Shown here: piece after piece, positions 11,684-24,200 of the stretch
How the letters are laid out: every line of letters begins with the position of its first letter
How positions within the stretch are numbered: the stretch's first letter is position 1
From: Allolobophora icterica
Taxonomy: Eukaryota; Annelida; Clitellata; Crassiclitellata; Lumbricidae
Assembly: GCA_963556255.1 (NCBI GenBank)
Contig: OY744616.1
Coordinates: 7,421,593 to 7,485,592, forward strand
Direction: 5' to 3'
DNA length: 64,000 bases
Notes under the pieces: generated by a model
Databases searched by the model: none
Told to the model about the DNA's origin: nothing
The model's input: the letters and a program-made list of their open reading frames with translations, nothing else
Translations under genes and position numbers: made by a program

Positions 11684-13991
11684 GGCAAAGTAAATGATAA
11701 CGACACTGAAGAAGACCAAACACTAAAAACACTAAACTTATATGAATGTCTCTTACAAAAACAATTGAACTAGCCGCTTTTTTTTGCTCACCTAACTCTG
11801 GAAGGTTGAACCTAATCTTTTTGGAAACTTCAATAAGCGCCTTTGTGGAAACTTCAAAAGCGCCACTTTGCAAACGCAATACTCATCCTTCACGCCTTCG
11901 GAGTGTGATGACGATTGCCAACATAAATGAATGGTTTTACCGTATGTCTCGTCGAAGGATTACTATGGTCATGTTTACAACTCAGCTCAAAGATCTGGCC
12001 TCTCCCAGGTTTCTAGAGAGGCGTATAAAGAAATATGTTACCATCACCTTCTCTGATCTAATCTCATGATTTCTAATTGCGATAGACAGTGCGTGCCATA
12101 GATGAAGCAGCGGTTTATAAACAAGCTATAAGAAAAGTCCCTTTAAGTTTGATCTGACTAGCCTCTTAGAACTGACAGTGAATTCCAAATATTTTGGACC
12201 AGCCAACGAGAATATCGGAGAAGCCAACGCTATCTCGGTCAAACTATCCGTTGATAGAATGAATTTGATGTTGTCATTGTGGTAAACAATTAACAGAGAT
12301 AAGTCTTCTGATTTAAATGTAATTTCTTCTCAACTACGAAATAGAATATAAACTAAATGGACAGCCAGTGCAATAATTGGAGCCATGTATTTATGCCTTT
12401 CACGTTTGCTCTGTTTGCATCGTTAATTTTTGTTTAAGAAACACCAAAACCGTTTATTTAAGTGCCGACAATTGAGCATTCTTCTCAATGCAAGAGTGCG
12501 CTACTCTTCTGAAACGACCTTCGCAACCAGCAATTGATGTCTTACGAATTACTAGAATTTTGTAGATCATTTCTGAATGTGTAAGAACTACGAGGAAATT
12601 TTCAATGATGGATGGACTCCATAAAATATAACGGTTCGGCTAAGGAGCGAAATAAAAATCACCTAGATAGTTAGATAATTTTACAGCGAAGTGTGTGACG
12701 TTATTATTTTAGTGTTGTTTCATTTACTATGAACTTTATACTGTTCTTTATATTGTGATTCGTAATTTGTTTTGATTCTAAATATAATTCGTGAACTGTT
12801 AAGAGTCCTGTGTTGTGCATTTGAACGACAACATTTCTTGCTGAAGAAAAACACACGTATAATGTGAATTTGTTTTAGTTCGCATACCATATTCCATTCC
12901 ACACACCATATTCTTTCTGTTTAAGGGAGACTAGAGGTCTCATAGAGTTCCCAAATTTAGATGTATACGCAGAATACATGGTGGTTTGTTTATTCATGAC
13001 TAAATGATTACATGCATTGTAGGTACACAAACACAGATGCACGTATGCATTGCATATTTGCATGTACTGTAAAAGCATGTATTTATAAGTGCAAATGCAT
13101 ATAGCCTATGCGTACATTTTATTGTTTACATTTAATTCGTTAATTGAAATCAGTTCTGATATCGTAATAGCAATAATATTGGCGATATCTCTTCCATAGG
13201 TTACTATGGCGGACCTGGAATATCAGTAGGCAAGCTGTTCCAAAGATAAGGTCACAAGTACATACAGACACACTGTCAGCCTTATAAACCGACAACTAGT
13301 CACACACAAGTTATGACTGATTTGATTCTACCACCTACGATCTTTATATACAGAATACATACACAGGCATGCACATACAACTCTTGCGATTGGCTAAGGC
13401 CGCATGCACTATACTAATTATACATTGTCCTATCCTAGCAAAGTCTTTATAAAGATATATTGTCATTATACTATACAAGCATATACATAATTACATATAA
13501 ACCACGCCTACCCAATCTAAAGCCTAACAAACACCTACCCACAATTAATGCATATGACACACACTTACATGCACACAAACATGTGCACATACAAACCCAC
13601 ATGCATAAATAAATGCATGCATAGTATACATACATACATATATTTATACATACAAATATACAAGCATGCACACATCCATATATGCATTACAGCATAGATA
13701 AATACATACTTGCATACATAGTACTTACACACACGCATGTATACCTACCTCATACATATACTTATATACCAAGAGACAACACACCAACTTGCGTCTTGTC
13801 TTGAACTACATTGTATTATACTACTAGTACCATAAAACTGTGTATCATTTCGAATAACTTCTCTGTACATTGACGAAAAACCATGGTTGGTATACATGTA
13901 ATTACGACTGAAGAAAACAAAACAGTGTAAAACAGTTCACTTGCTGTTAAAGGAAATGTGTGCAGAGAGATATAGCACCTACGGAATGTGC

Positions 13992-14262
13992 ACGGTAGCC
14001 CAGAGGATAGAGAGCAGGGCCTGTATGGCGGAGAGCATTTGTTCCAGCGTCCACTCAGGCGGTCATTATGTAAGGATGTTGAGAAAGTATTCAATGCACA
14101 TTTGCCCAGGGCCGTCAATGTTCTATCGTATGCATTTCTGATGTACACAAACAAAATCAGTCGTGTTGCATCTTGTATTGTAACGAGCGCCTCTGAATGG
14201 TCTATGCCCCGAGAGTTGCGTTATATAGATGTTCAGTTACAATTACAATTACAAGCAAATGT
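13992..14262 (+). repeat. tRNA-derived SINE with LINE-type tail (block 2)
   Basis: tRNA-like head as at 980, then at 14185 GAGCGCCTCTGAATGGTCTA and a CGTTATATAGATG end with ACAATT repeats. This tail matches the 3' end of the LINE at 38144. Confidence 0.6.
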
Positions 14263-14383
14263 CTGTTAAAATTTAACGAATGCTTACGTGACCCGTCAAT
14301 CAAGAGGTTCGTAAATGTTCAATAGATGGCGTTGTTGTCAGCAAACACGCGTGAATTTCTCAATAAGCAAAAGTGTTGGGAAG

Positions 14384-14618
14384 CAGTGGCGGCGATCTTG
14401 TTTGACAGGTGAGGGGACATTTTTGAATTGGTCTGGTCAAAAAAGAGGTTTGAACTGATCTGGTCCAAAAAAGGTAACAAAATTCTTCGCGCTCACGCGC
14501 GATAAACTTTTATGACTTTTTTGGTGTTTCTTCAAAATGTGGGGGATGCATGGCGAGTTCCCCCGCGGTTAAAGGTGGGGTTTTGTCCCCTTCGAGCCCC
14601 CCATGACCGTCGCCCATG
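14384..14618. mobile_element. hAT-like MITE, 235 bp
   Basis: Ends CAGTGGCGGCGATC and, inverted, CATGGGCGACGGTC. Exact 8-bp direct repeat TTGGGAAG (14376-14383, 14619-14626). Block 1 has the empty site near 1620. Confidence 0.78.
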
Positions 14619-15417
14619 TTGGGAAGGCATTGATGATGCATCAAAACAAACCACAAACTCACCTCTACGTAAATAGGCAGACATGATCTTGCTTTAATCC
14701 TAACCTTTAAAAAGTGACGCTGGTCCATAGTGTAGGCTTAATGTAAACAACAAAATAAAGTGGCCTTCTTGGATATCCTTAGAGCATATAGAACTAAAGT
14801 TTTCAAGTATAGAAACGTGTCCATTGTTAAAGGCTTGGACCAAGAACCGTTTATACAAAGGACTGGAAACTGCTTATATAGCGTCGTGTGTTTTGGAGCG
14901 ATAATCGGGGGTCAGAAAAGTTTCGCATCTTATTTACATAAAAAATGCATTAAGTTAATTACATGTATATTTATGAAGGCAAATCGACGAAAAATTATGT
15001 TTGCGACGTAACAAAACTGTCTTTGGAAATTTAAAACACCATATTAACTGTCAAAAACAAAATTTAAAATGGGGCGACATCTGTGGGTCAGTAAAACAGG
15101 TGTAGGGCCTACTCATTATTTTCATGAGTAACCGATCTTCTAATATAGAATCCTTGGACTTGTACTTAGGAAAGGAATGATATTCCTATGTGTGCGCAAG
15201 TATGCCACCCTTCATTATGCCGCTAGTGCCAGACAAAATTTTCGACCAGCCCTGGCGTAAAATTTTAGTTACGTTTCATGTAATTAAAACTTTGAGTAAA
15301 TCATATCAGGAGGAAACTGTAAACTTGCCCACAAAGATACTGCGGCGATTCTCCTTGATACAGACGATTTCATGTAAAGCGGGGTGTGTGTGCTAGCGTT
15401 AATACACAAACTGATGC

Positions 15418-15564
15418 ATGTGGGCGCCTGTAGCTCCGCCCGAAGCGCAAGCAGCCAGGCGATATACCAAGCGGTAGAGCAGTTGGTACTCACTGCTGGA
15501 ATGCTCAGCAGCTGTTGCAAAGGTTCTAAAACAGACAATTGAGTAAGCGACTACAATTCGAAAA
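15418..15564 (+). promoter_or_regulatory. Conserved 5' flank of class I gene G2
   Basis: Counterpart of 2178-2330, including AGCTCCGCCCGAAG and AGCGGTAGAGCAG. The CCGCCC box is the only GC-box-like element I see; the copy at 2178 has it altered. Confidence 0.35.
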
Positions 15565-15883
15565 ATGGGTTCGAATTCTGAAGTTGTTTTTCCACTGGTA
15601 GTTTCACTGATCCTCTGTTTGCCAATCGTGGCATACAGTCAGCCAATTATGACGTCAAACTTCGTGACCACCGTTCAAGGGATTGGTCAGTGTCCTGATC
15701 CGTCGTATGCGGGGTCAAGTGCAATTCTACCAGCTCGATCTCAACTGGATTGTGCCAGACGATGCAACATCCTTGATGATTGCATCTATTATGGTTATCG
15801 GAAGAACGACAAAATCTGTCAACTGTACACGTCAACGCCAGACAAATTATTCCCAACACTAGACTGCAAGTTTATGGCGGTAG
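15565..15883 (+). CDS. G2 exon 1: signal peptide plus PAN/apple-like domain
   Basis: Start MGSNSEVVF; hydrophobic core VVSLILCLPIVA. All six PAN cysteines are kept. Compared with G1 exon 1 there are scattered amino acid changes (for example HDYRKNEK to YGYRKNDK) but no indel, consistent with a functional exon. Confidence 0.75.
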
Positions 15884-18800
15884 GTAATCAGGACCATTTC
15901 ATTCAGTAAGCTTTCTTTCGCTTGTTGGTTAATAGTTGGGCGTAGTAATAATACACTGCAATATAATAATATAATACAACAAAACTGCAATTTGAAAATG
16001 CCCTGTTTGAAAGGTTTAAAAGTGCACATTGAAGAGGGACAACACGAATCATTAGGTACCGTAAACAGGCCGCCCCCAGTCTTACGGACTGATCTTCTGG
16101 ACATTGGTCTGATTTGAGCTAGGTTTGATGCCCCAACGCATCATTCTATGTGAATTTGAAACCAGAGAGATAGAAGCTATAAATTACAATAATAATTAAC
16201 AACAGTAAGCAGACTGCAAAAGTTTCAATTTGAAGCTTATGATAATCATAATTAGAAAATTGCACCTGAGATGTGAGTCAACATGCAGGGGCGTCTAAAC
16301 CATAGAAACCTTGGAGCAAATGCTCCAACCAAGAAATAGGGGGAGGGGGAGAAGATCTATCAGTGTGTGTGCCACCAATTTAGAGGGAAAGGAAGGGGAA
16401 GGGGAGAAGAGAGGGGGAAAGGGGAAGTTGCTGCAATGACTAAGGGGGGGGGTAGACGACCCTGTCAACATGGGAGTTACATAGTACCTAAGCAAACGAT
16501 TGGTGTCGAGTATCATTGGTCGGCCTACACAAGATCGTTATGGGAATCGTGACTTCGAAATTTCTAAAGCGCTACTAAAGCTAAGCGAAGGGCACTAGCT
16601 TATTCGCTGAGGAAACCCAGCTATATTCTAATTGATTGAGAATTCGCTGGATGCGAACCTTCTGACCAAATAATACAACAGCACAACTTATTTATCACCT
16701 GTTTACTATAGCACTAATATAAGTAAAACCACGATGTAGGAGCAAGGCAGATGGAATGGGCAAGCCAAGTGAATAAGCGAGCCAGTTTAGCACTTGAATG
16801 GGTAACCATTCGTGGATTATCACGCCAAGTTCCGCCAACTGGCTTTGAAATTTTCCTTTCACAGGGATCGAGAGATGAGATCCAAGTTTCCAGATTTGTA
16901 AATGTGTTGCAATAGTCGTGTATTCGCCTCAGCTGAAGATTCGTCCTTCTGAAGAACCTTTATGGAGACGTGTAGCACTGGTATCGTTACCTGGTTTTAT
17001 CTGATCTAAATTGTAGACTTATACAGCGCCTTTGTAATACTACACATGATGATGATGATGCTGATGATGAATACGACGATTTTTACAGCGCCGTAACACG
17101 ACACATGCAGTTACAAGGGCGCCATTTTAGCTGCGGCTGAGCTGGGAGCACCTCTGAGTAGGTATCTGGAAGAGGCGCTATATCAAATCCTCAGAGCAAT
17201 CACGGACCCCTTAACTATCATTAGGCTTTCTGAGAAAAGTTGATTGCGGGCCCGGCCCGCGCCCCCCAAAATCGGCGGAAAATCGCCGGGCCCCGGGGCA
17301 TTCCCCTCTGCTCCCCTTTCGGCGGACCTGTGAGAAGGCATGATAAACTCGAGTTGAAGCGCGGTACTGAATATCTGAACGGCTAGCAGAGTCGAATGTA
17401 GAAGTTAATTTTAAAGACTAATTTAAGACAACTTGTGCAGCACCTTAGGATCGTAACGTCATCGCATCTGAAAAGGTGCCGAACAAATATTGACACATAA
17501 GAAACTTCTGTAGTAAAATCGTCTTTGACACGCTTTTGTTGGAATGAATGCTGGTGCATAGAGCAGTGGTAACATCACTGGCGTGAAGTGCAGTAGGCAG
17601 CGGGATCGCCTCCCGTAACCCTCACAAGGTCCACTCAGCCTATCATTCGCGAGATGGCGCGTTTGTGAAAATGAGATGTAGGACGTGATGGGCGCCTTGC
17701 AAGGCTGCCGTATACAGTTAAAATTCGACTCCTATAGTAACTTGTGATCATCCGTTCATACTGATTTGTAATCATACTGCGTAATTGTCAGTTTGAAAAT
17801 ATTAAACGAAGACTATTATAATTATTATTTCTTTGGAAACTGTTGCCTCAGCCAGCAGCAAAGCAGTTTTATTCAAAATAATTGTCCTGCGTGCTTTGTA
17901 CTTAACAATGAACATCTGTGACCTGTGCTAAATGGTTGCGCAAGGTTTTCTCAGACAGAAAGTTTTAAACTTTCTTAAATGAATGTGTGAGAGAAGGACT
18001 TGTCCAAGAGTCCAACACAGCAATCGCTTCGGCGAGACTAGAACTCGTACGATCCGGGTTACAAGGCGAGCACTCTAGCCAATTGACTATTCCTCAATCA
18101 ACAATAGTTTTCAGATGCGAGAGTGAGAGACGTTGTCGAAGAACGTTCCGAGGAAGAACAAACACGTGAACAACAACGTTCCGCAGATATGGTGGGTGGA
18201 CACACGTGCGTCCAGTGCGTGGTCCTGCGGGCGCCCCTGTATGCAGACATACATACATACATACATACATGCATACATACAAACATACAAACATATATAC
18301 AAACATACATACATACATACATACATACATACATACATACATGCATGCATACATACATACATACATACATACATACATACATACATACATACATACATAC
18401 ATACATACATACATACATACATACATACATACATACATACATACATAAATACATACATACATACATACATACATGCATGCATACATACATACATACATAC
18501 ATACATACATACACACATACACACATACACATACAAATATGCATACATAGCGACCATACTCTTTGTTTAATGCTCTCATGACAACCTTTAACCAATTGAC
18601 TACTACTGACAATCAACAGTTGTATTCAGGTGCGAGGCATTGTCGAAGAACTTTCCGCTTTCCTAACAAAAACATCAATGGGCGAACATCCCAGAGACGA
18701 CGCGTTTCCTGATCCAGCACATGATCGTCACGCTCTAGCGACAACTCAAAAACAATCGATTGCATGCCGGGCGCAGCCATTAATTTGTCGATTAGTCAGA

Positions 18801-21181
18801 CGAATGCTCTGTCGACATACAATCCCACATTGGAATCGATTTTACATAAACAAACCTCACATGATTTAGAATTACCGTGACGATACTTATTCGGATGTTG
18901 CTCTGTTGTGAGCTTAATTACACGTCAGTTTTTGAGCCGACTGCTGGCCATTTACGAAGAGTCTAAACAAATGAAAAGATTAATGAGAATCGGAAGCGTT
19001 ATGTTCCCACGACGATTAAACAATGCATTCGTACGGAACGGCAGAGTGAAATAAAGCATCACTAAAACATCGTGTTAGATTCGGGCAACCAGGCAACGTT
19101 ACACATACATACAGACATACATCCATGCACACATACATACATACATGAATACATCTATGCATACACGCATGCACTGTGGTTTTTCTATTAAACGCTAATG
19201 ACCAGAACATACATCCATACATGCATGCAATCATACATTGAAACAAACATGCACACATACATCCAATGTCAATGGTATCTGTGGCTTTTCTAAGGAATGG
19301 TGGCTGCAGCTTTTCAGGATGCAGCTGGCTCGAATCATTCGTAGTTCATGAAAACAACGTGAACGAGTTGTTTGTCGGTTTGATTGTCGGTTGTGTTGCA
19401 GCAGTTACAACAGAACTTGCACTGTGGGTGTCAATCGTACATAATAGTAGCAAGACTGAGGAAGATACGAGGCAGGGTAAGCGCATAAACTGATGCACTT
19501 GCGCACCTTTAGCTCCGCCCGAAGAGTAACCAGCCAGAAGATAATTATGTCAAGCGGTTGAAATCACAGTTGTCCCACCTGTTGAAACGCTCAGCAGCTG
19601 TAGTGAATGTTCTCAAACAGAAACTAGATTAAGCGATTAGAATTTGAAAAATAGGTTCAAATTCTGAAGCTGGTTTTCCACTGGTAGTTTCACTGATCTG
19701 TTTGCCACTCGTGGCAGACAGTCAGCCAAAACTTCGTGATGACCGTTCAAAAGATTGGTGAGTGTCCTGATCCGTCTTATGCGGGGTCAAGTGCAATTGT
19801 ACCAGCTCGATCTCAACTGGATTGTGCCAGATGATGCAACATACGTGATGATTGCATCTATCATGGTTATCGCAAGAACGAGAAAATTTGTCATCTATAC
19901 ACGTCAACACCAGACAAATTAATAGTCGATGAACGGGTCCAATTAATTTGAGGGGTAATCTGAAATCGTAGGGGGTAGTCTGAAACCGATTTCAAGTTAC
20001 CCCAGGGGGTAACTTGATATCGATTTAAGATACCCCCCCCCGATAATCTGAACGCGATTTCAAGTTACCGGGGATAATTTGAAATGGGGGTAATGTGAAA
20101 TCGCTACACCGGCTATGAATGGTAAACGTAATCGTAGTCGTGATATCTAAATCTCTGAAACGCTGCCTACACCGTCCATGTAAAGTTATACTACTCACTG
20201 ATTTACCCATGCTTCTCCTATTGCAATTTGGTCCGGGCATCTACCTCCAGACTGCATAAGTTACTGATGTTACAAAAAACGTGCAATACGTTTTATTGCT
20301 GGAACCCCTTTTAACTCGCACACCAACCCTTTATTTCATGAATGTTCTTTTTCTTTTGTGCTATCGGCTCTAGGAGCCCTAGCGATCGTCATGCTACACA
20401 GTCTCCGTTGCCGTCTTGCTACTTCTCCCAGTAGCCCTTGAGTCGCGCTTTGGCCTGGGAGTCCCTCCTCAGCGCTCCGGCCTGGGAGTCCCTCCATCCG
20501 CGACCATCGGCGTGGTTTGGTGTGTCGCATGACGATTTTCTTGGCATGATTAACAGGGGTGGTTTGCCATTGCCTTCCCCTGGTTTTGCCTGCCGTGCCC
20601 GTTCGTTCCCCTTCCTAGGAAGGGTACCAACGGTCCGCACCACGAGAAGGTGGGCACGGAGGACTTTGGTTCACCAGCCCAGGTCGGATCCGAGTCTACG
20701 CTCATCAGAGTCGTCGGTCAGGTCGCCTCCCTGCTTTACTCTGTTACAGAGTGACTGGTGAACCTTTGCGGATCATGAATGTAAACTCCTTAAACTCACT
20801 CAGATTAAAACATTCCAGATATGTAATTTCATGAATCGTCAAGCTCACAACCAACAAAAATAGCAACGATATTGCTATTTTCGTTGGTTTACTTGATTGG
20901 TTGCTTTTGTTCGGTATGTTGAGAGTGTGTAGAGCGAACTTTAATTCAATCTCATTCTGTCTCAATATGTTAAACTGCGAAGTGACCAGTTGGCGTAACC
21001 TCATTCTCTCAACTATGTTCATATCGTTTCAAGGCGTTTTTTGTGTTTCCATCTTGATGCACTATTTGTATGTTATATTGGTGCCCTAGAACGGGGTTAT
21101 AACTTCTGGGCTTTTCTTGTTACCATCTATGACTACTGTGCATCTTACAATTACTCTGCTTTGATAATGGTTTCAATAAAC

Positions 21182-21245
<64 letters not shown>

Positions 21246-24200
21246 AAAGCAAAAGACAGGGAATCAGCCTAATCACTGGCGCTACTTCGTTTTAGAGGGG
21301 CCGTCCAGAGATCCCAAGTGGAGGTTCACATTTTGCACGACATATAATTTGCTTCCTCGTTCAATTTAGGATTTGAGGAATTTCCGAGTATAATAAAGTG
21401 GTAATGTTCATAGAGAAAGTGAAAAGACCACCTCACAACTTGTTTCAATAAATAGGTCTATTGGTTTTACCAGAAAGGGGTTTGCGATTAAAAAAATAGT
21501 CTATTTTAGTTATAAATATATTTTCAAAGGACAATTTAATTTGACGTGCTGCTGAAAATGTTTGGTATGTAAATTTGCACTTGGAAATCGAAATATTTGT
21601 TGTTGCGTGTTAGCCCATTAGAAAAATGTGAGTACAGGTTAAAAAATGAGTCACTAAAAATATCAATGTTTGCTTTTTATAGAAAATGGAAGCGTTTGAA
21701 GGCACTCTGCCCCGAGGTAATATTTACATAATAAATTAAATGTCCTGTACAGTAGTGATTCACGTTTTTGAGGGACTGATTCTGCGGAGAACGAATTGCA
21801 GTTTGTGTTCAGTATGTCTTATACTATTACACTATTTGATTAATCGGATTCTGAATGAGCTTTGTGCGCTGACGTTGGTCCTTTAAGAATTCCTGTTTTA
21901 GTCGTTTGGGTCATCGACAACCATATCTTAAGTGACTGTGACGTTATTTTTCTGACTTTTACTATTAGTCTTTTGCTCTTCTTTGTCGCTATTTGCAGTG
22001 ACGGGCACCTAACAATTTCTTTAAGTTAAACTAAAACTATTTTCCAACTAAAAAAAGTTTAATTAAAGTTGGCAACTGATTTTGGAAATTATTTAACTGA
22101 ACTAAAAAAAAGTAGTTAAACTTTCTTCAACTTTTTTCCAACTTTTCACGACAGACATTTTCACAACAAAAGAGGTTAAGTGAATTGTAATAATGCAAAA
22201 CGTCAATGACAATTTCAACTTCAAACTATGCTATGTGTACTGTTCTGGCGTACAGTTACATGTGTACTGCAAGTAGTGTATGAATTTGAAAACACAGGCT
22301 GTTAGTGTTAAAACCATGCAGTGTTAAAATGTGTTTTTGCTGACAGTGTTCAAAGTTCACTGTGGAAAAAGAGTTGCATATTGCTGATTTTTTAGTTAAA
22401 CTTTTTAGTTAACAACTAAATTTTTTAAGTTAAACTATTGTTATGACTAAACTATTTTTTAAAGTTAAACTTCAGGCTTAAGAAAAAAAATTAATTAAAC
22501 TAGAAGTTAGCAACTTTTTAGTTAACTATTATTGCCCATCACTGGCTATATGAATGAAAGCGAGCTAATCTAATTTATTTTAAGACCTTGCTGTGTTATT
22601 TAACGAACAGCAACTGTGCGCATAGATCCCAATGGTTGCAGTCTGCCGTTCCAGTACAACAATGAAGAATACAACGAATGTATTAATGTGATTGGATACG
22701 ACACTCCTCAGTGTGTCACTCCCAATGGCAACTTAACCTCCTGTATTGTTCCACATGGTAGGTAACTCTACCTGTCTTATTTAGCGACATAGAAGCTGCT
22801 GCTTTAGCCAAAGGATTTTTTCAAACATTTATGAAGACCACACTAACACAATTATTTTTTTTACTCTGTTCCTAATGTTGAGCGTTTTGCTTGCTACTAG
22901 CGGAGTTGATTGTGGAAAAGAACTAAGATTTGTGTTTCCAAAATTCTAATATAAAATTAATCGAATAAAAGTCACATATTAAATTAAACAGTGGTCACCT
23001 ATTTGCTAAACAGTAATAGCGACAATTTTTAGAGTATGGTCAGGGGCAAGCTACTTCTAAGTTGCCCTGTACAGTGAACAGTCAGCGCAGATGCTAAGAG
23101 TAACATAGTAAATATATTTTAAACTCTTTCAAACACGAGGAGTTGTGGCAAACGCGGCGGTGTAGCGGTATGCTCTGTACTTTGTAACCGGAGGGTCGTA
23201 GGTTCGAATCTACCTCAAACCCCGGCGCAGCTACCCAGCGCCATCGATGTTCTGTCATATGGTCGTGTGCACTTCTGAACTTTGGAGGGAGGGCAATATA
23301 AAAAATACTGTTGTATTGCATTGTGACGGAAGGCTGCTGCATATGTAACGCTTCGATGACATGTTTACTGCTAATAACATTGATTCCTTTCCTGTGTTCA
23401 TTGTTTAACCGTTTTACTGGTTACAACCAAAGTAAATTATAGAAAATGGTTTAGATTTATTTGGAATCAATTTAAAATTTTCATATATAAGATCAATCAA
23501 AATCAAGATCATATATTAGGTCTGTGGTCACTTGAATGAGAAACAAGATGTCATATTTCAACACAATACTTTAATTGTGCCCTATTTCTTTAAGGCTATA
23601 TAGACTATGCGCAACATAGTGTTTGTGTGATGTGTACTTCAATACAGGATTCATCGCAAAGCAAGACATTGCCACTGTGACCTTTGGAACATTAAGTGTT
23701 CCATTGCCTTGCATCAATAACTGGATCATCATGATGAATCGTTTCGACGGATCAGTGGATTTCAATCGTCCGTGGGTAGATTATAAGATCGGATTCGGTG
23801 ACTTTAGAACATCAGAGTTCTGGATTGGAAACGAAAACATTCATCTCTACACAAATCAACCTGGAGCTTCCTACAGACTTCGTGTTGAAGTAAGACACTA
23901 AGTGGCTGCCTCACATTATAACTTCTTTGATGAAATCATCGCAGCATTTTAGTATGAGTTTTATTTGTTTTGCCACATGTTACACGTGAAGAAATTGGAG
24001 CACTTATTTTAACACCAGCATGGGTACGCGGAGGAACCTCAGTGGAAACCTACAACAACCTGAAAGATTTTCGAAACAATGCCTCTGTCAACCCTTTCCC
24101 TCCGTCGACGATAGTTCTAACAACTTCCTTGGCTCCTTCGTACTTACGCCTATTTAATGTTCACTGTTTCACACTAAATCTACGTACCAGTAGCTTAATT

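Larger units (their letters stand above)
11684..15417. other. G1 to G2 intergenic DNA and start of block 2
   Basis: The duplication starts near 12940 (ATTTAGATGTATACGCAGAA against the window start). From 11.7 to 12.9 kb I recognise no gene or repeat family. No clear polyadenylation signal close after the G1 stop. Confidence 0.5.
15884..19496. other. G2 intron 1, first part
   Basis: Counterpart of 2650-6282, plus the MITE at 16286. A GAT array at 17047 corresponds to the CAT array of block 1. No exon found. Confidence 0.5.

Noticed and set aside
11746..12069. 107-codon frame after G1
   Set aside because: No recognisable domain, no copy in block 2 and no supporting signals.
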